A stretch of 64,000 bases of DNA. Source: Lepidodermella squamata. Lineage: Eukaryota; Gastrotricha. This document shows positions 45,453-58,060 of the stretch, piece after piece. Location: NCBI GenBank assembly GCA_047495785.1, contig JBLDXI010000021.1, forward strand, positions 1,798,001 to 1,862,000, read 5' to 3'. Every line of letters begins with the position of its first letter. Position 1 is the stretch's first letter. The notes below the pieces were generated by a model. The model was given only the letters and a program-made list of their open reading frames with translations. It had not been told where the DNA came from and made no database searches. The position numbers and the translations under genes are program-made.

Positions 45453-46189
45453 CATTCTATTAAGATAGTACTCTTCCACATATTCAGGCACACGCTTGAA
45501 CGCGAGAATTTTGCGTTTTATTTGTTTGGGAGTCATTTGGTCTTCGTTGCGTTTGTCTTTTGCCATGGCGAAAAGAATCGACTTCTCAGTTTTCTTCGAC
45601 GATAACGCTGATGGGTCAGTAGGGTCGCCGTGAGTAGCTAGCATATAGCCAATTATTTGAGCAACGGGTCTCGAGAGGGCTATGGTCTTTCGACGTTTTA
45701 CGTGAGCGGCCTCTTCCAGAGCTAGATAAATATATGTTGATAACCAGGAAAATATGTTGATATCGTAAAACGTACATTCTCGGACATGAATATTTGCAGC
45801 CTCTAATGGTTTCGAGCAATCCACTTCCATTTTTCCATCCGCACCTAGTTTCAAATGGCCTACTTCTGGAACCTAGCAAATAATTTTCAACAAAAAAGTT
45901 GACAAGTTGAGCTGCAAGTAGGTATATACCGGTTTCTTTTTCATGTCAAACAGCTTGTTCGGATCGGCCATTAGACCCATTGATCGCAGATTAGCCTCAA
46001 TAGATTTACCATCTTGCCAAACAGAGCGAACGTCCTCACTGAAGCGATAGTTTGATGCAGGATTAAAGCAGATATTGGAAAATGTTACTTTTTAATCAAC
46101 GCCTGTTTCTTTGATTTTTTCCATTCCCGCTTTCTGTTTCGATTGTACTGGTATTTTCTTCTGATGCGTTGTTTACGAGATTGGCCCAT
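45447..46189 (-). CDS. NOP16: nucleolar 60S biogenesis factor NOP16
   Basis: Exons 46089..46189, 45930..46038, 45776..45872 and 45447..45721 give 193 aa (NOP16 is about 178-230 aa). It begins MGQSRKQRIRRKYQYNRNRK, a basic nucleolar start like NOP16. The middle has VWQDGKSIEANLRSMGLMADPN, matching the WDxxKS...NLxxMGLxxDPN family motif. The C-terminus has KDKRNEDQMTPKQIKRKI and FKRVPEYVEEYY, equal in layout to the NOP16 DxxxxxQxTPxQIxxKI...Y motif. NOP16 acts in pre-60S ribosomal subunit maturation. The stop is only 163 bp upstream of the Kv-channel ATG on the same strand, so the two may be co-transcribed. Confidence 0.9.
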
Positions 46190-48472
46190 AATTACAATAA
46201 AAACACAACAACTACAAAAGGCATGATAAAAAGGATAAATATTCCAACATTTATAAATAGGAAACAGCTTGACAATAGGTAAGTTTTCCTCTTTGAATAG
46301 TCGCTTAAATCAGGTAATTATTAGGCGAACGATCTCCTTTCCTACAACATAAGATTTGACTAGAAGTTAGCTGGGCTGATAAATCAATTGTTTCCTAAAT
46401 CGAGACCTTCCATCCACAGAACTTAACCCTTCTAATGTGTACCACCAATTTGGGATATTGGACGCTCGAATCGACTCGATGTTTTCCTATCGAACATTCG
46501 ATGATAATCACCAACTGAATTAGTCATGGGTTTGACAGATGAAATACATTTTCAGTCGCTCGACACGACGTTGATCAAATTCGAAATTTGCAATAACCAA
46601 TAGGTAATAAGTACGGTAACCTTACTTTCCAGAACAAGTAGCAGCGCAATCATAAAAATATCAATGTACATTCAATCAATGTACACGCTCATTACGTGGG
46701 CTAGAGTGACGACGGAGTGTCCAGTGCAACGTGCAACATATATGGTCCACTTTACACCGACACTTATGGCTCAATAGCTAGTAACGACACGTAAAAATGA
46801 AAATTCAGCCATCTAAAAGCAAAATGGACGCAGGAATTAAACAGATAGAGAACTCAGCAATTGAGATGTGCCGTATCCCAAACAAAAAATTTCTCGAGCA
46901 AAACATCGCCCAAGGCTAGACCATTCCCTAGGTAACCTCGAACCTCGACACCGCATGGAATATCAGTTGAAGTCTTTAATGTCACATCTCAATTTCACGC
47001 TTTAAGTCGCAAGTCACAGATGTGCCCGAGCCATGGAGCACCTTGAAAACCAAGGACGAGGAAGATGCCCCCACAACCCACAATTGTGTCATCTCACCCA
47101 ACATATAATAAATATCCTAACAAAATAATATCGGTAATCGGTACTCTAGCACTATTGGTACGGGTTAACTTCAAGGAAACCGGAGTGCAAACCTGAGTCT
47201 AACATGAACCCATCCTATCCTAAATCCTAACCCTTACCATATTTCATCGGATCAAAACTTTAACCCATAGAAAGAGAGCTCTAATTTCTACTTGGAGGGA
47301 TGGACAATCTACCTTTGACAGTCACTAAGAGCCCGGCATACTTCAAGACTACAGACTGGTTTCCATAGCTAAGGACATTTCCTCTGTCGACGTTTGAAAA
47401 CAGAGAACATTGGCGGGCTGCTTGAAAACCGCAAACTGAATGCTGCCACGTGGGCACAATCACCTGATTAAATGATAATTATTAAATTTATACTTTTATT
47501 ACCCATATAAATGATAATAGAGAATATGTAAATTTATAAATTTGAATTATTTCGAAAGTGCGGGCTTTTTTTGCTTCGAGCTGCTTCGAAAACGCAAAAA
47601 CTAGCTTTTTGGTTCCTTTGTTGTTTGTTTGTTATTGGCGGATGGCGGATTTTATATGGAGCGTGACGTGATGCATTATGCGAAATGATGATATCAAGCA
47701 ATCTCGTTGAAATTAGAATTCCATTCGGTTTCATATATCTGAATCGGCCTTTTTTAGCTAATCCGGCCTGATACCAACCTTTTTGAGTTTAAATAAGTAT
47801 GTATTTTTTATCCCGTCCATCGGTTGTCGGTTACCTGTTTTCCGCTTGAAGCAAAGTCGTCATCGCGTAGTCATTACCACTTTGCGTTGAATTGTAAATC
47901 GAAGTTGCTGCTTTGAGATATACTATATACTAGTAAGGCAACATGCAGCCTCCAGTTTTCCATCCTCTGATGTTGGGACCTCGAAGGGCAGTCTAAAAAA
48001 CATGGGTGCTCCTGTCTTACGCTGCTTTCGATTAGCCACGCAACTGTTTGTATTTGAGAAAATTAACTTCAGGTTATCCTTGGTGGAAGCGTCCTCAGTT
48101 TTATTTCTTCGTTTCGTGGATATGAGACAATAGCAGTCATAAATAATTCTGTCGTTTTGTCTCTTTTGAAGTTAGCGGGCCTGGTAGATAGTGGGCCATT
48201 TATATTTGAAAACAATTTGACTACTTTCAATCGGGTTGGGAGCAATATTATGGTTAGGCCTAGTAAATATGGTTAGGGTTAGAGGCCGAAATAAAAAATG
48301 GCCCGCTTTTGCATGTCCCACAAAATTCAGATACGTTAGAAGAACTTGAAATTCTGTGAGTGATAAGATGGCGGTTGCGATGTTGTGGGGCTTAATTATC
48401 TTGAAATTCTAAAATAATTTAACCTGGAGATTATATTATTTATGCATCTTTTGTATAGAAGTTTAAATTGAC
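46190..48472. other. intergenic, divergent promoters of NOP16 and LMAN2
   Basis: No coding exon supported. A short ORF at 47943-47996 (ATG...TAA, 17 codons) and a telomere-like GGTTAGGGTTAG at 48271-48282 are present but isolated. AT-rich stretches near 47470-47560. Confidence 0.35.
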
Positions 48473-49795
48473 ATGAGCTTGTCTTTGCGATCGTTTCTCT
48501 CTGTTATCGCCATATTTAGCATTTCCAATGCGGAAATTGACCCGAAGGACTTTCTTAGGAGAGAGCACTCTCTAGTCAAGCCATATATGGGTAAATTGAT
48601 TCATCGACATCACATTCTTGCCTGATAATGCGGCTTCTTTTTCAGATAACCTATGGGATATTGTCGGAAACGCTATGATCACGAACAACTTTGTCCGCTT
48701 AACTCCAGCCGATCGTAGCAAACAGGGCGCAGTCTGGAATAAAATTGTGAGTTATTCGCAGTGATATGCTCAATTTCTGTTGACTCGAAAATATCACACT
48801 CCTTCCACTCTCCAGCCCGTCTTCGTTACTGACTGGGAAATGCACGTGCATTTCAAGATTCACGGCACGAAAGGTTCTCTGTTTGGCGACGGTATTGCGA
48901 TTTGGTACGCGAAAGACCGGATGAACTTGGGCCCCGTGTTCGGCAGCATAGATGCGTTCAAAGGCTTGGCTATCTTTTTGGACACATACAGCAATCACAA
49001 TGGACCTCATCATGTAATTTGAAAATCACTCTGTGAACTTCTTCAACAGAATTGTTACCGTTAATAGCATAGCCATCCTTATATCAGCGCGATGGTGAAC
49101 AATGGAACGCTTCATTACGATCACGACACCGATGGCACCCATACTCAAATTGCTGGTTGCGAGTCGAATTTCCGAGATTTGAAGCAGGAAACCTACGTCG
49201 CCATCCGCTACGCCGGAAATTCTCTTACAGTTCGTCTTGAAGTAGATACACGCTTGTAACATGCTAATATTTTCTCAACGCAGGTGTCTACTGATATTGA
49301 AGGAAAGGGCACATGGAAGCGCTGCTTCAAGGTCGATGGAGTAGTATTGCCAACAGGCTATTATGTTGGTGCCTCAGCCGCCACGGGGGATCTCTTCGAT
49401 TTCCATGACATCCTATCAATCAAATTCTACGAACTCGACGTACCAGAAAAAGTTTGTTTGAAGTTTTCATTCAACTGGAGTATTTACATAATTCTTTGAA
49501 TGTTGAAGAAAGCCGGCAACGTAGACTATTCGAAGTTGGAACCTTCTGCAGCACTAGCTGAGCCGCCAAGAGGTATTCCTTTCATTGACCTTCGGGTGTG
49601 TACGTGTTAACTTGTTAACCTTTTTCAGAGCACGTTGAAGACAAGCCCTCGTTTTCTCAGAAATACCTACACGGCTGGCGACTGGTGATGCTAATTCTGC
49701 TAATTCTTGTAGGACTCGGTGTCTGTGGTGGCGTTTTCTATTATATGTATCAGCAACGCGAAGGTGGACTCGGAGCAAGGAAAAGATTTTATTAA
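48473..49795 (+). CDS. LMAN2: VIP36/LMAN2 L-type lectin cargo receptor
   Basis: Exons 48473..48590, 48646..48746, 48816..49013, 49068..49229, 49284..49451, 49509..49572 and 49629..49795 give 325 aa. A signal peptide (MSLSLRSFLSVIAIFSISNA) precedes the leguminous-lectin domain. Landmarks are REHSLVKPYM, MITNNFVRLTPADRSKQGA, DWEMHVHFKIHG, GDGIAIWYAKDR, GPVFGSIDAFKGLAIFLDTY, PYISAMVNNG, LPTGYYVGASAATGDL and FDFHDILSIKFYEL. A TM (about residues 289-311, LVMLILLILVGLGVCGGVF) and a short cytosolic tail ending KRFY follow, as in VIP36, where the final aromatic pair serves ER export. The protein binds high-mannose N-glycans with Ca2+ and shuttles between ER and Golgi. LMAN2 and LMAN2L are hard to separate here. 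Confidence 0.95.
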
Positions 49796-52700
49796 TTATT
49801 TTTGCTATAACTCTCGATATGTATATGAACTGCTGTCATTGCATGAAAGCCGGAGGTTGTTACGTTGTTCGATGTGAATATTTGAATGCTGTTATAGGGA
49901 TAGGGATACTGTTCCGGTGCCTCGCAGCTTCCTCAAAACCGTAAGGCATCTTCTCGGCCAAATTCTTACGAGTCTCTTTCTCATTCGCATTTGGCTGCTG
50001 TAAATTTAGATATTCTTATATGACTGAGAATGAACGTTCGTCTTCCGTGTTCGCCTGATATAATCTTGTCGACAAATATCTATTTAAATTTCACTGTAAC
50101 AAATGTGCATTTCTCGCCGTGCTATTTGTTTTAAAAAGAAGACCGAATGATGTTAACATGATAAAATACTATGTCTTTGCTGACTTGTTTTTGCTGATGC
50201 GCTGTCAAATTATGGGCAATATCGAATAAACCAGTGGGTTCGGATGTTAATTGTATTCTTTATTCTGAATTTTCCATTTGTTTATTCAAACCGATGGAGG
50301 TACGTCATGCCGAACTGTCGAATTATTGACCAGTCTAGACCTAATCGGCCGATCCTGTATTGTAGTGCGGGTTTTATTTACGCTTTTTAGTTCTCTGCTC
50401 GCAATATTTTAATATATCACCCAAGGGCTCTCGCAGAAAGCGTATATATTTCCAGTGACCGCAGAGCAAAATGTTTGTCCCTCTTGAAATGAAACGAAAA
50501 AATCTGGCGTTTACTTTCATATTAAATTAACAACTCACTACGGTGAGTGCGTAAAAAGTGATATGATAGCTGCCCCATGATATATGGCTTGATTTCAGTC
50601 CGCTTGACGGCCGTGATTCTGAAAACACACTGGCGTGACTAGTTTTCTCGCAACGGCAATATATTATATAAGTAAATGGCGATGGTCGGGTGAAAGCATT
50701 GCGGCATTTATGTTCAAAAATCACGCTTCAACTTTCACCTGCACCATGTGTCTATATCCCACCGGCTGTATCGATGAAAGGCTGTTTCCGACGCTCGTGG
50801 CTCATAGAAATTTCAACTTTGTCGCAAAACAGTTGAAAACAACACATTTTCTTCATTATATACGCAACTATATACATTGCGAAACATCGGGCTATGAAAA
50901 TCCGCTTCAGGAAGCGAATCGCCATTGTCAATTATAGCCACCTTCCGACTCTCGCAGGAATTCGCACATGCGAGCGCTAAATAAAAACAGTTCGTAAAAT
51001 AATAGCAGCGATCGAAAATGCAAGAGGTGCATGCATGCGCTAATATTTGTTATTCGCTTAGAAATAAAGCGCTTCCTGAATGGTCATCGCCATCGCTCTC
51101 ACCATCGCGCATTATATCAAACCGGTATATATGATTGTATTGAATTGATATTTTTTTGATCTAAAGCACTAAATTTTGACACCTATGCACCAAAACCCAA
51201 CCATCATGTCAATCATGAAATTCCGAGGTAACCGCTTGTATTCGGTGAAATTATTTTCTCACACGCCCATTACAGAAATAATTGCGCATTTCATCGGTCA
51301 CATCTATATAGTCTCATCGCTCTTAAAATAACATTTGCTATAACTGACTCGTTTTGGATCCATCACAAGTTTATTGTCATTCAATGAGAATCTCTTAGGC
51401 CGATGTCTTGCGATTCTGTGCTGATGAATGATGAATGTATAGCATTGACTTTGATGAGGATAAAACATAATAATTTTTATATGCATTCGACAAATTCATC
51501 GGCCGGTCTAATGATGAAAATGTGCATATAATAGTATAAATAGTCATGCCACCCTCGCGGAGCTACTTTGCTCTTGAAAACGCCACAAGCTCACGCACAT
51601 TCTGCGATGCTGGGTTCGAAATAAAACGCGATGATGGCCAAATAGTTTTCGCGTGTCATTGCGGCATATGTTAATATTAGGGTTATATTTCGAAACACTA
51701 ATGCAGGCATAATGAAAAGGCTCATCTATATCGCTTATCTTAGTCGTCGCCTGATGTGTTTCGGAGAAAACGCCATCTTTTCCCCTGTAATCGCAATTTT
51801 TGCCGCAAAGCTCACCCGAAAATAATTGCAAATGATAACTCTGAAACGGATGTCATTCTGCAGAACAGCAATAAAATATATGGTTAATCGATCAGTTATT
51901 GTCTTATAGATTGAATGATAACAATGTAAAATTGTATGCAGCTCATCTCTTTAGAATAATCTATGAGATAACTTCTTCGTTTTTTTCAACATGCGCTATA
52001 TATTTGTGGCCGAGAAAAAAATCCGGAAGTAATCAGCCGGGTTTCGCGTTTTTCTTTCGTCTCCTTCTCGCACATGATGCGACTTGTCAATGAACATAAT
52101 GCAACGATTATAATATTAGGCTCCAAAGACTGCGGGGTTTCTGCTGATTCAGCTGTTTTTTTCAGAGCTCATCCTCATCGAATTTTTTTCTTATGTCCTT
52201 TCCTTATGCCCTATTTTGCAATTTATGCAAGGACAGGAACCGGGTATGGAATACTCTAACGCACTATTTATTTTTATTATTTCACAATTTACACACTTTT
52301 ATTTCAGCAATGCGTTATATTAACAGAGGCTAAAATCTGGATTAATACTCCTGTGCCTTTTCCGCTCGCTAAGGCAAAATCGGGTCAAGTTGAGCTGGGT
52401 CTGTTCTTTTTACTCGCTTCTCACTAGGACTGTCTGTAGGTAACCCCCTCAAGAAAATTTCTGACTGTTTAAAATAAGTCACGCGAAAATATATAAGAAA
52501 ATTAGTTTGCGGATGTGACACTGTCCGTTAAGGTGGTGTGAGTTTTATTCAGTTGCTGTAGCATTATTTCCAATTTTCAAGTAAAAAAGGACAATTAATT
52601 TGATTTTCAAAAGCAAACCCTTGATCGATGGGTTTGAAAGTAGATTATTATGAACAATTAGATTTAAAGTGAATCTCATTACAATACTTCCGAATGCGCA

Positions 52701-55700
52701 TACCCAGGAGACCAAATAATTATAACTTCGTTAACATGCTACCGAGCTTTTCATGCACTGATCATGTCACCAGAGAGCTTGTCCGATTGTTTCAAATTCA
52801 ATATCAGGAAAGTATTCAGAATATATTTCCGCCGCTTCCTCATTAAAAAGCTTCCTTCATTTTCAATGGTCATAATTTTCTTTTACGATTTTTATGAACT
52901 ATAAATATTACGAAATCTATACCAATTCGAACGAAATTTTATATGCACATGGGATGAACTTTTAGAAAATAGGAATAGCTGTAACTGGTCTGGGGAAAGC
53001 TTTGAATGCATTTTTGCCATCGATCACTAGCTCTTCTTAGTTCTTCATCACCTTGCTCATCATACCTCAAGCATTTTCATTAACGCCCGAAACGAAAATA
53101 GGTGAACATGACTTAAATTAGGGGCTGAACGTTAATCGTAAATGATCTTCCAAGTATAACCCATAAATTTTCGACTTCTGCGTTCTTAGGTTTAATCATA
53201 TTCTAACCATATCCTTTACCATCACGGCCTACTCCGTGTCAAATAAACTTCGAAAATGACGTTGCATAATCGTATACTTTTGCTAAAATTTGCCGAGCTA
53301 CGCGTTTGATTAAAACATAGAATTTGGCGAACAGCAAGCAGTAATGAACTAACCTTATTAGCGCAAATGTCATTTTAAAGCACATATTAGTTTATGATTC
53401 GAAACCAACTTTGGCGTTGGAGTATAATATGCGGTGCTCGTGTTAATTTTCGACCTAATTCTTCAATCGTCATTTTGGCGCCTTATGCCTTCTATTCTAC
53501 CGTGTGCGCCTTCGAGGACGACCACTGATAGCCAGGCGAAAATTACAACGTTGCCGAGACAAAGGGCGCAGTGGCAACCTACAATTTTACGTTCGTGTCA
53601 GACACGTTTTCGAATCGCGGCCAGGCTCGCCACTAGGGCAGTCGTTCTCGATACCAGAGGCCTGATGGTTGCTTGCGCGCGCGCGGTCTTAATTGGCGAA
53701 ATCGGTCAGCCAGCATCCATAGCATAGCTATTATTATCGCTGTCGTGCTTCCTGAACGCTGGTTGCAAACGAACGCCCGACGGTGTTTAATGATGTCGCA
53801 GTCGCAAGCCATCTTCATCAAATACTGCTGTATATCGCAGAAAATAGAGAGCACACACGCGCACGCGCAAGCGGGACGCGATGATCGGCAACGAAATGCG
53901 CGCATGTATGCTCAGCAGCTCGGCTACATTTATATCGACTGGGCGTATAAGTAGTCATTTTGGCTGCTTCTTATTAATAAAATCGCCATTGATTACACGA
54001 TGGCGAGCCATCGGACAGTGAGCGCGCAAGATCTTTAACATTTGTTGATCACTTGGCCGAACCTACAATCGAACTAGCCGCTCAACAATGCGCGTACGGG
54101 CGTTAAGTGAATATTTTATGACATTATATTCAGATCACATTCAGTCCTATGATTTTTGCTATTGATATGGTCGAGGCAACGCGCATGCTTCTGTTTGCAT
54201 AGCTTGCTGACTTGTGTACACTCATTATTCCGCTTATTATCATCTCTATTGGTGACACTTGGCGCCAAAACTTCTAGTAGTATATACCGAGGGCGTTTGC
54301 CTCTATAGGTCTGATGGGCAACGAATTCTTTGCTTTCTGCTGTGTCGAATCATTGGGATGATTATTTAGCCGCAGTGCTCCGGCGCCGCTGCCTTGGACG
54401 CGTTTCCTTGATATGATACCCGTCCTCGTCACGTCAGCGCGAAATGCAAGGCGAAATGTGGCAAATGGCAAATTAATATAAGTAATTGACAGTCTGAGCT
54501 ATACCTATCAGAAGCGTGACACAAACAGGCGGGCTGGTGAAAATTTCTGAGCAAATTAGCCCGCGATGTTTTACCCGAGCAGCTGAAGAATCGATCGCCT
54601 GCGCTAGTAGATTTTGTTTATGCTAAACCGTCAGGTATAAAATCTCTTCAAACAACGTTTTTGCTGAGCCTCGGCACTCGATCGTCGCATAATCTAACCC
54701 TATCTATCCACTCTGCTTATAGATGATTATTGCAGCTAACATACCGTCATCATCCAGATTTACCGCCCTAATCGTTAAAGACATGCTCATGATTTACCAG
54801 CAAATAAAAAATGGTGCGCATATACTGAGCGATAGGGATCATTTTCAAGCCCGCGACAGGTAAATACGCCTCATTATGGCCGTCTCATTAAAAATTCACT
54901 GCTCCTGCTTGCCTCTAATTAACTCGCGTTTCCCTCCGGCGGTTATCATCAGGTCATTTCAAGTTTTATGCATATTTCTAGGCGTGCAATGCATTGCAGA
55001 GCCGCCAAATATATTTCGGATGCGTTTTATATACTTTGAACTGAAGCACCTTTTGGCCCGTGCGGCCGTCAAAACAGGATTAGCATATGAATTCGAGGCT
55101 ACTGCCGGTGTTAACCGCTCCCTGACATCATCGCCAAAACAACAACCACCTGAACAAGAGTATCCATTGAAACTGGCTGCACGCGTATTTATGTCAAGCG
55201 AAGCGTTACTGCCGCGTGTGCGCCACCCTTATCGGAGTTGCGTGTCACTAATTTCGTATTGAGATGCCATCTTATTTTTTCCTCATGTGCGAAAAACACT
55301 TTGTATACAGACAACACGCGCGCATTTTTTCCCTCATGTGAGTGGAATCGAATCTTTGGCCGCTGACTCTATTAGTCTGATCAGAGTCCACAGCTATTAG
55401 CCGTTATTTTGCCGTGGCCCATCGTCTTTATTTCTCGAGAATTTCCCGATTGTACTAGTGTTTCCATTGTAGTTGAGTTGCGGCATAAAAAGACCAACGA
55501 GAGAATTAAGCGGGTGCAGAGTCGCCCCTGCTTATAGCGGGTAAAAATATGGATAAAGATTATTATTATTTATTTACTTATACAAAGTTTGTTTGCATTT
55601 CCGCCAGCCTGTCGTATAATATTTTCACAATATTTTATGCATTTTCACTTTTTTAGGTTTGAGCAGCTTTCAATGATATTTTATTTTTCATCACTACATC

Positions 55701-57127
55701 ATTGCCGACAAACTATGTCAACATAAAACCAGAGAGTGTCCTGCTGTGCCATGCCGCTCTTTTGACGGGCGCGCATCTAACATTCGATTAGATCATCATC
55801 ACTCGTTATACGTATAACGCCCATGGTCGCCGAATAAATAATATTATATTATATTATTTTGAGCGCTTGCCACAGCGCTGGCCTTCACTCCGTCATTACT
55901 CCCTTCTTGCGCTATAGCACGTCAGTTTTTTCGCAATATATCCACAGACCGTAAGTATAGACACGCGGCTCGGAAAATCTCCTACCACAAAAACATCATA
56001 TATTTTGTAGAACTAATAATAATAATAATAGTGTATTATTCATAATTTCCACGTGAAATGCCGACAGGGGCGAACTAGCGGCTAAGTTTGCGGTGCAGTG
56101 TAGTCAGCTGTCGCCCATCCAATAGTAATAAGCCATTTCTACCTAGTTTGTACTTGATAACAAGTGATAATGCAATTAAGATTAAAAAGACCGATCGAGT
56201 GCTGCTCGCTGTGATGCGATTGTCCGGCAGCATATCGAAGCGCAGTCCAGCGCAGGAATAGTAGCTTCACTTACTCATCGTTCTACCTGTGCGCGATGCG
56301 GTTTGTTTGTTTTTTGAATTTGTTAGGCAAGCATAACATCGCTCAATCAGCGCGGAGCAGCGTTTCGCGGGATTCTTCGTGCGCTCAAAAGAGCAACAAT
56401 CGATGCGCCTTTTGTTTCTTTAGCGTTCGACTAGATAATCGCCCGATCAAACGTGGCAATAAGCGAGAGCAATGATCCTATTTGTAGTAATCATCGATCA
56501 ATGATTACGCCCGCTTAGAGGTGTTCACTGTGAGGCGGAGCGTTTTGTATATTATCTTTTATTATCTTCGTTTGTTTGTTGCTTTCTATCTCGCCAAGTA
56601 AAACGTGTGTTTTCGAAAACGCCGAATCGGTACCTGAAAATTGACTGCTCTTCCTTACAGCCTAATACTTGCATACGTTCACCGCAAAATTCTCGCCTAC
56701 GCATCCCGAAATTATAATAATAGCAATAATAAACTCCCTTGCTTTCTGGGGTATAAGTATTAGGGTACCTGCACTTTGGCGTGTAAAAGCTGCAATACTC
56801 GTCTATATGCCACGGTGTTACCAATGCTCCACGCCTTCATATTTTCGCCTAGCTTTCGCTCGCGCCCCGCCATGTTGCCAGAATTTTACGCTGGCGGTCT
56901 GGCTTTTGTATCTGCCTCGTAGAAAATGCGCGACTTTTTTGCAATGTGCGCGTTTAATATTTACCATGCAGTTTCACTAGAAATCATCAATGCGCGCTAG
57001 TCTAAAAAAATAGCCTGATTTCCAAATGTATTGTCAGACTGTTTGTGCCGGCTGCACCTGGACTTGGGCAATACATTTTTGGGAATTTTGAGAGATTTTT
57101 TGAGTATTCATTAAATAAATAATATTA
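49796..57127. other. 7.3-kb gene-free block
   Basis: The first ~450 bp probably hold the LMAN2 3' UTR (AATAAA near 50225). Beyond that no exon, RNA gene or transposon was supported. ORFs such as those at 53434-53954 and 54876-55262 have no domain, codon or splice support. From about 50.5 kb the sequence shows the same mixture of CG-rich words and ATAAT/ATTATT runs as 36.4-41.3 kb, with short microsatellites (e.g. AATAAT at 56012-56032). Confidence 0.4.
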
Positions 57128-57129
57128 TA

Positions 57130-58058
57130 CAGTATGGGGCATAAATATTGAGCCGACTTTATTTATTGACAGCGCGGTCATTTCGGCTCCGATTCTCACA
57201 TACCTTATACCGTTGGAAAGCCAATGAAAAATAGTTCATTCCCCTAAACTTTTGCTCATGGGATCCAGACCTAATCCAAGTTATAGAAAATTCAAGAAGT
57301 CGAGCTGGTTGCTCAAAAACACGTAAATTTATTGTATAACTAAGGGAGTTTTGAGCTCCATTGAGCTCTAAAAGGTCCCTATTTCAACTAGGCTAGCTAT
57401 AAAATGACCCAAATACCCATGAATCTGACGGAAAAGGTCATTATCCGCCACATTCTGTGGCAAAAGAGACTTGCGCAAGCATGCTACGGATGACAAGCTT
57501 TAGCTTTTTCACTTGCTTGCGAGCTTGCTACGTGTGTCCGTAGGCTATATTTCATGCCAAAGTCGTCGCATTAACGTTTTGAAGCCGACTTCTAACCCCC
57601 TGAGCGAAAAATGATCCATCTGCCCTTTATCTCTGGACTGGGGTCTCGCTTATTTGGCTAATATTGGGGGTGTGTGCCTATATGGTATACCCTCTCTTTA
57701 TCGCATCATCGTGTCGCAATGGGGCACATATCAATGTCCCAAATCATTGCCAGAGATGCCTGGACCATGCCGGGGTAGTGATGTGTCAATTTTGTAGGGT
57801 TTGGGAGCTTCCAGAGTTTGCCTTTGATATGTACGAAAACTAGAATTTAAATTTTCGAAAGATGGCGATTTTTGTGCGATCAGCTCGACTTCTTAAACTT
57901 TCTATAACTTGGATTAGGTCTGGATCCCATGAGCAAAAGTTTAGGGGAATGAACTATTTTTCATTGGCTTTCCAACGGTATAAGGTATGTGCGAATCGGA
58001 GCCGAAATGACCGCGCTGTCAATAAATAAAGTCGGCTCAATATTTATGCCCCATACTG
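57130..58058. mobile_element. young Tc1/mariner-type MITE with 178-bp TIRs
   Basis: Terminal inverted repeats 57130-57307 and 57881-58058 begin CAGTATGGGGCATAAATATT. They align without gaps over 178 bp with about three differences. TA dinucleotides flank both ends (57128-57129 and 58059-58060), and the CAGT terminus is typical of mariner/pogo elements. The 570-bp centre has no transposase ORF. A short ORF at 57989-58225 straddles the right end and is incidental. Confidence 0.9.
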
Positions 58059-58060
58059 TA

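Noticed and set aside
48271-48282. Telomere-like GGTTAGGGTTAG
   Set aside because: Only two units; not an interstitial telomeric array.
53434-55262. Several 90-130-codon ORFs in the gene desert
   Set aside because: Overlapping on different frames and strands, no domains, low-complexity or cysteine-scatter composition and no consistent splice sites; expected by chance in GC-richer DNA.
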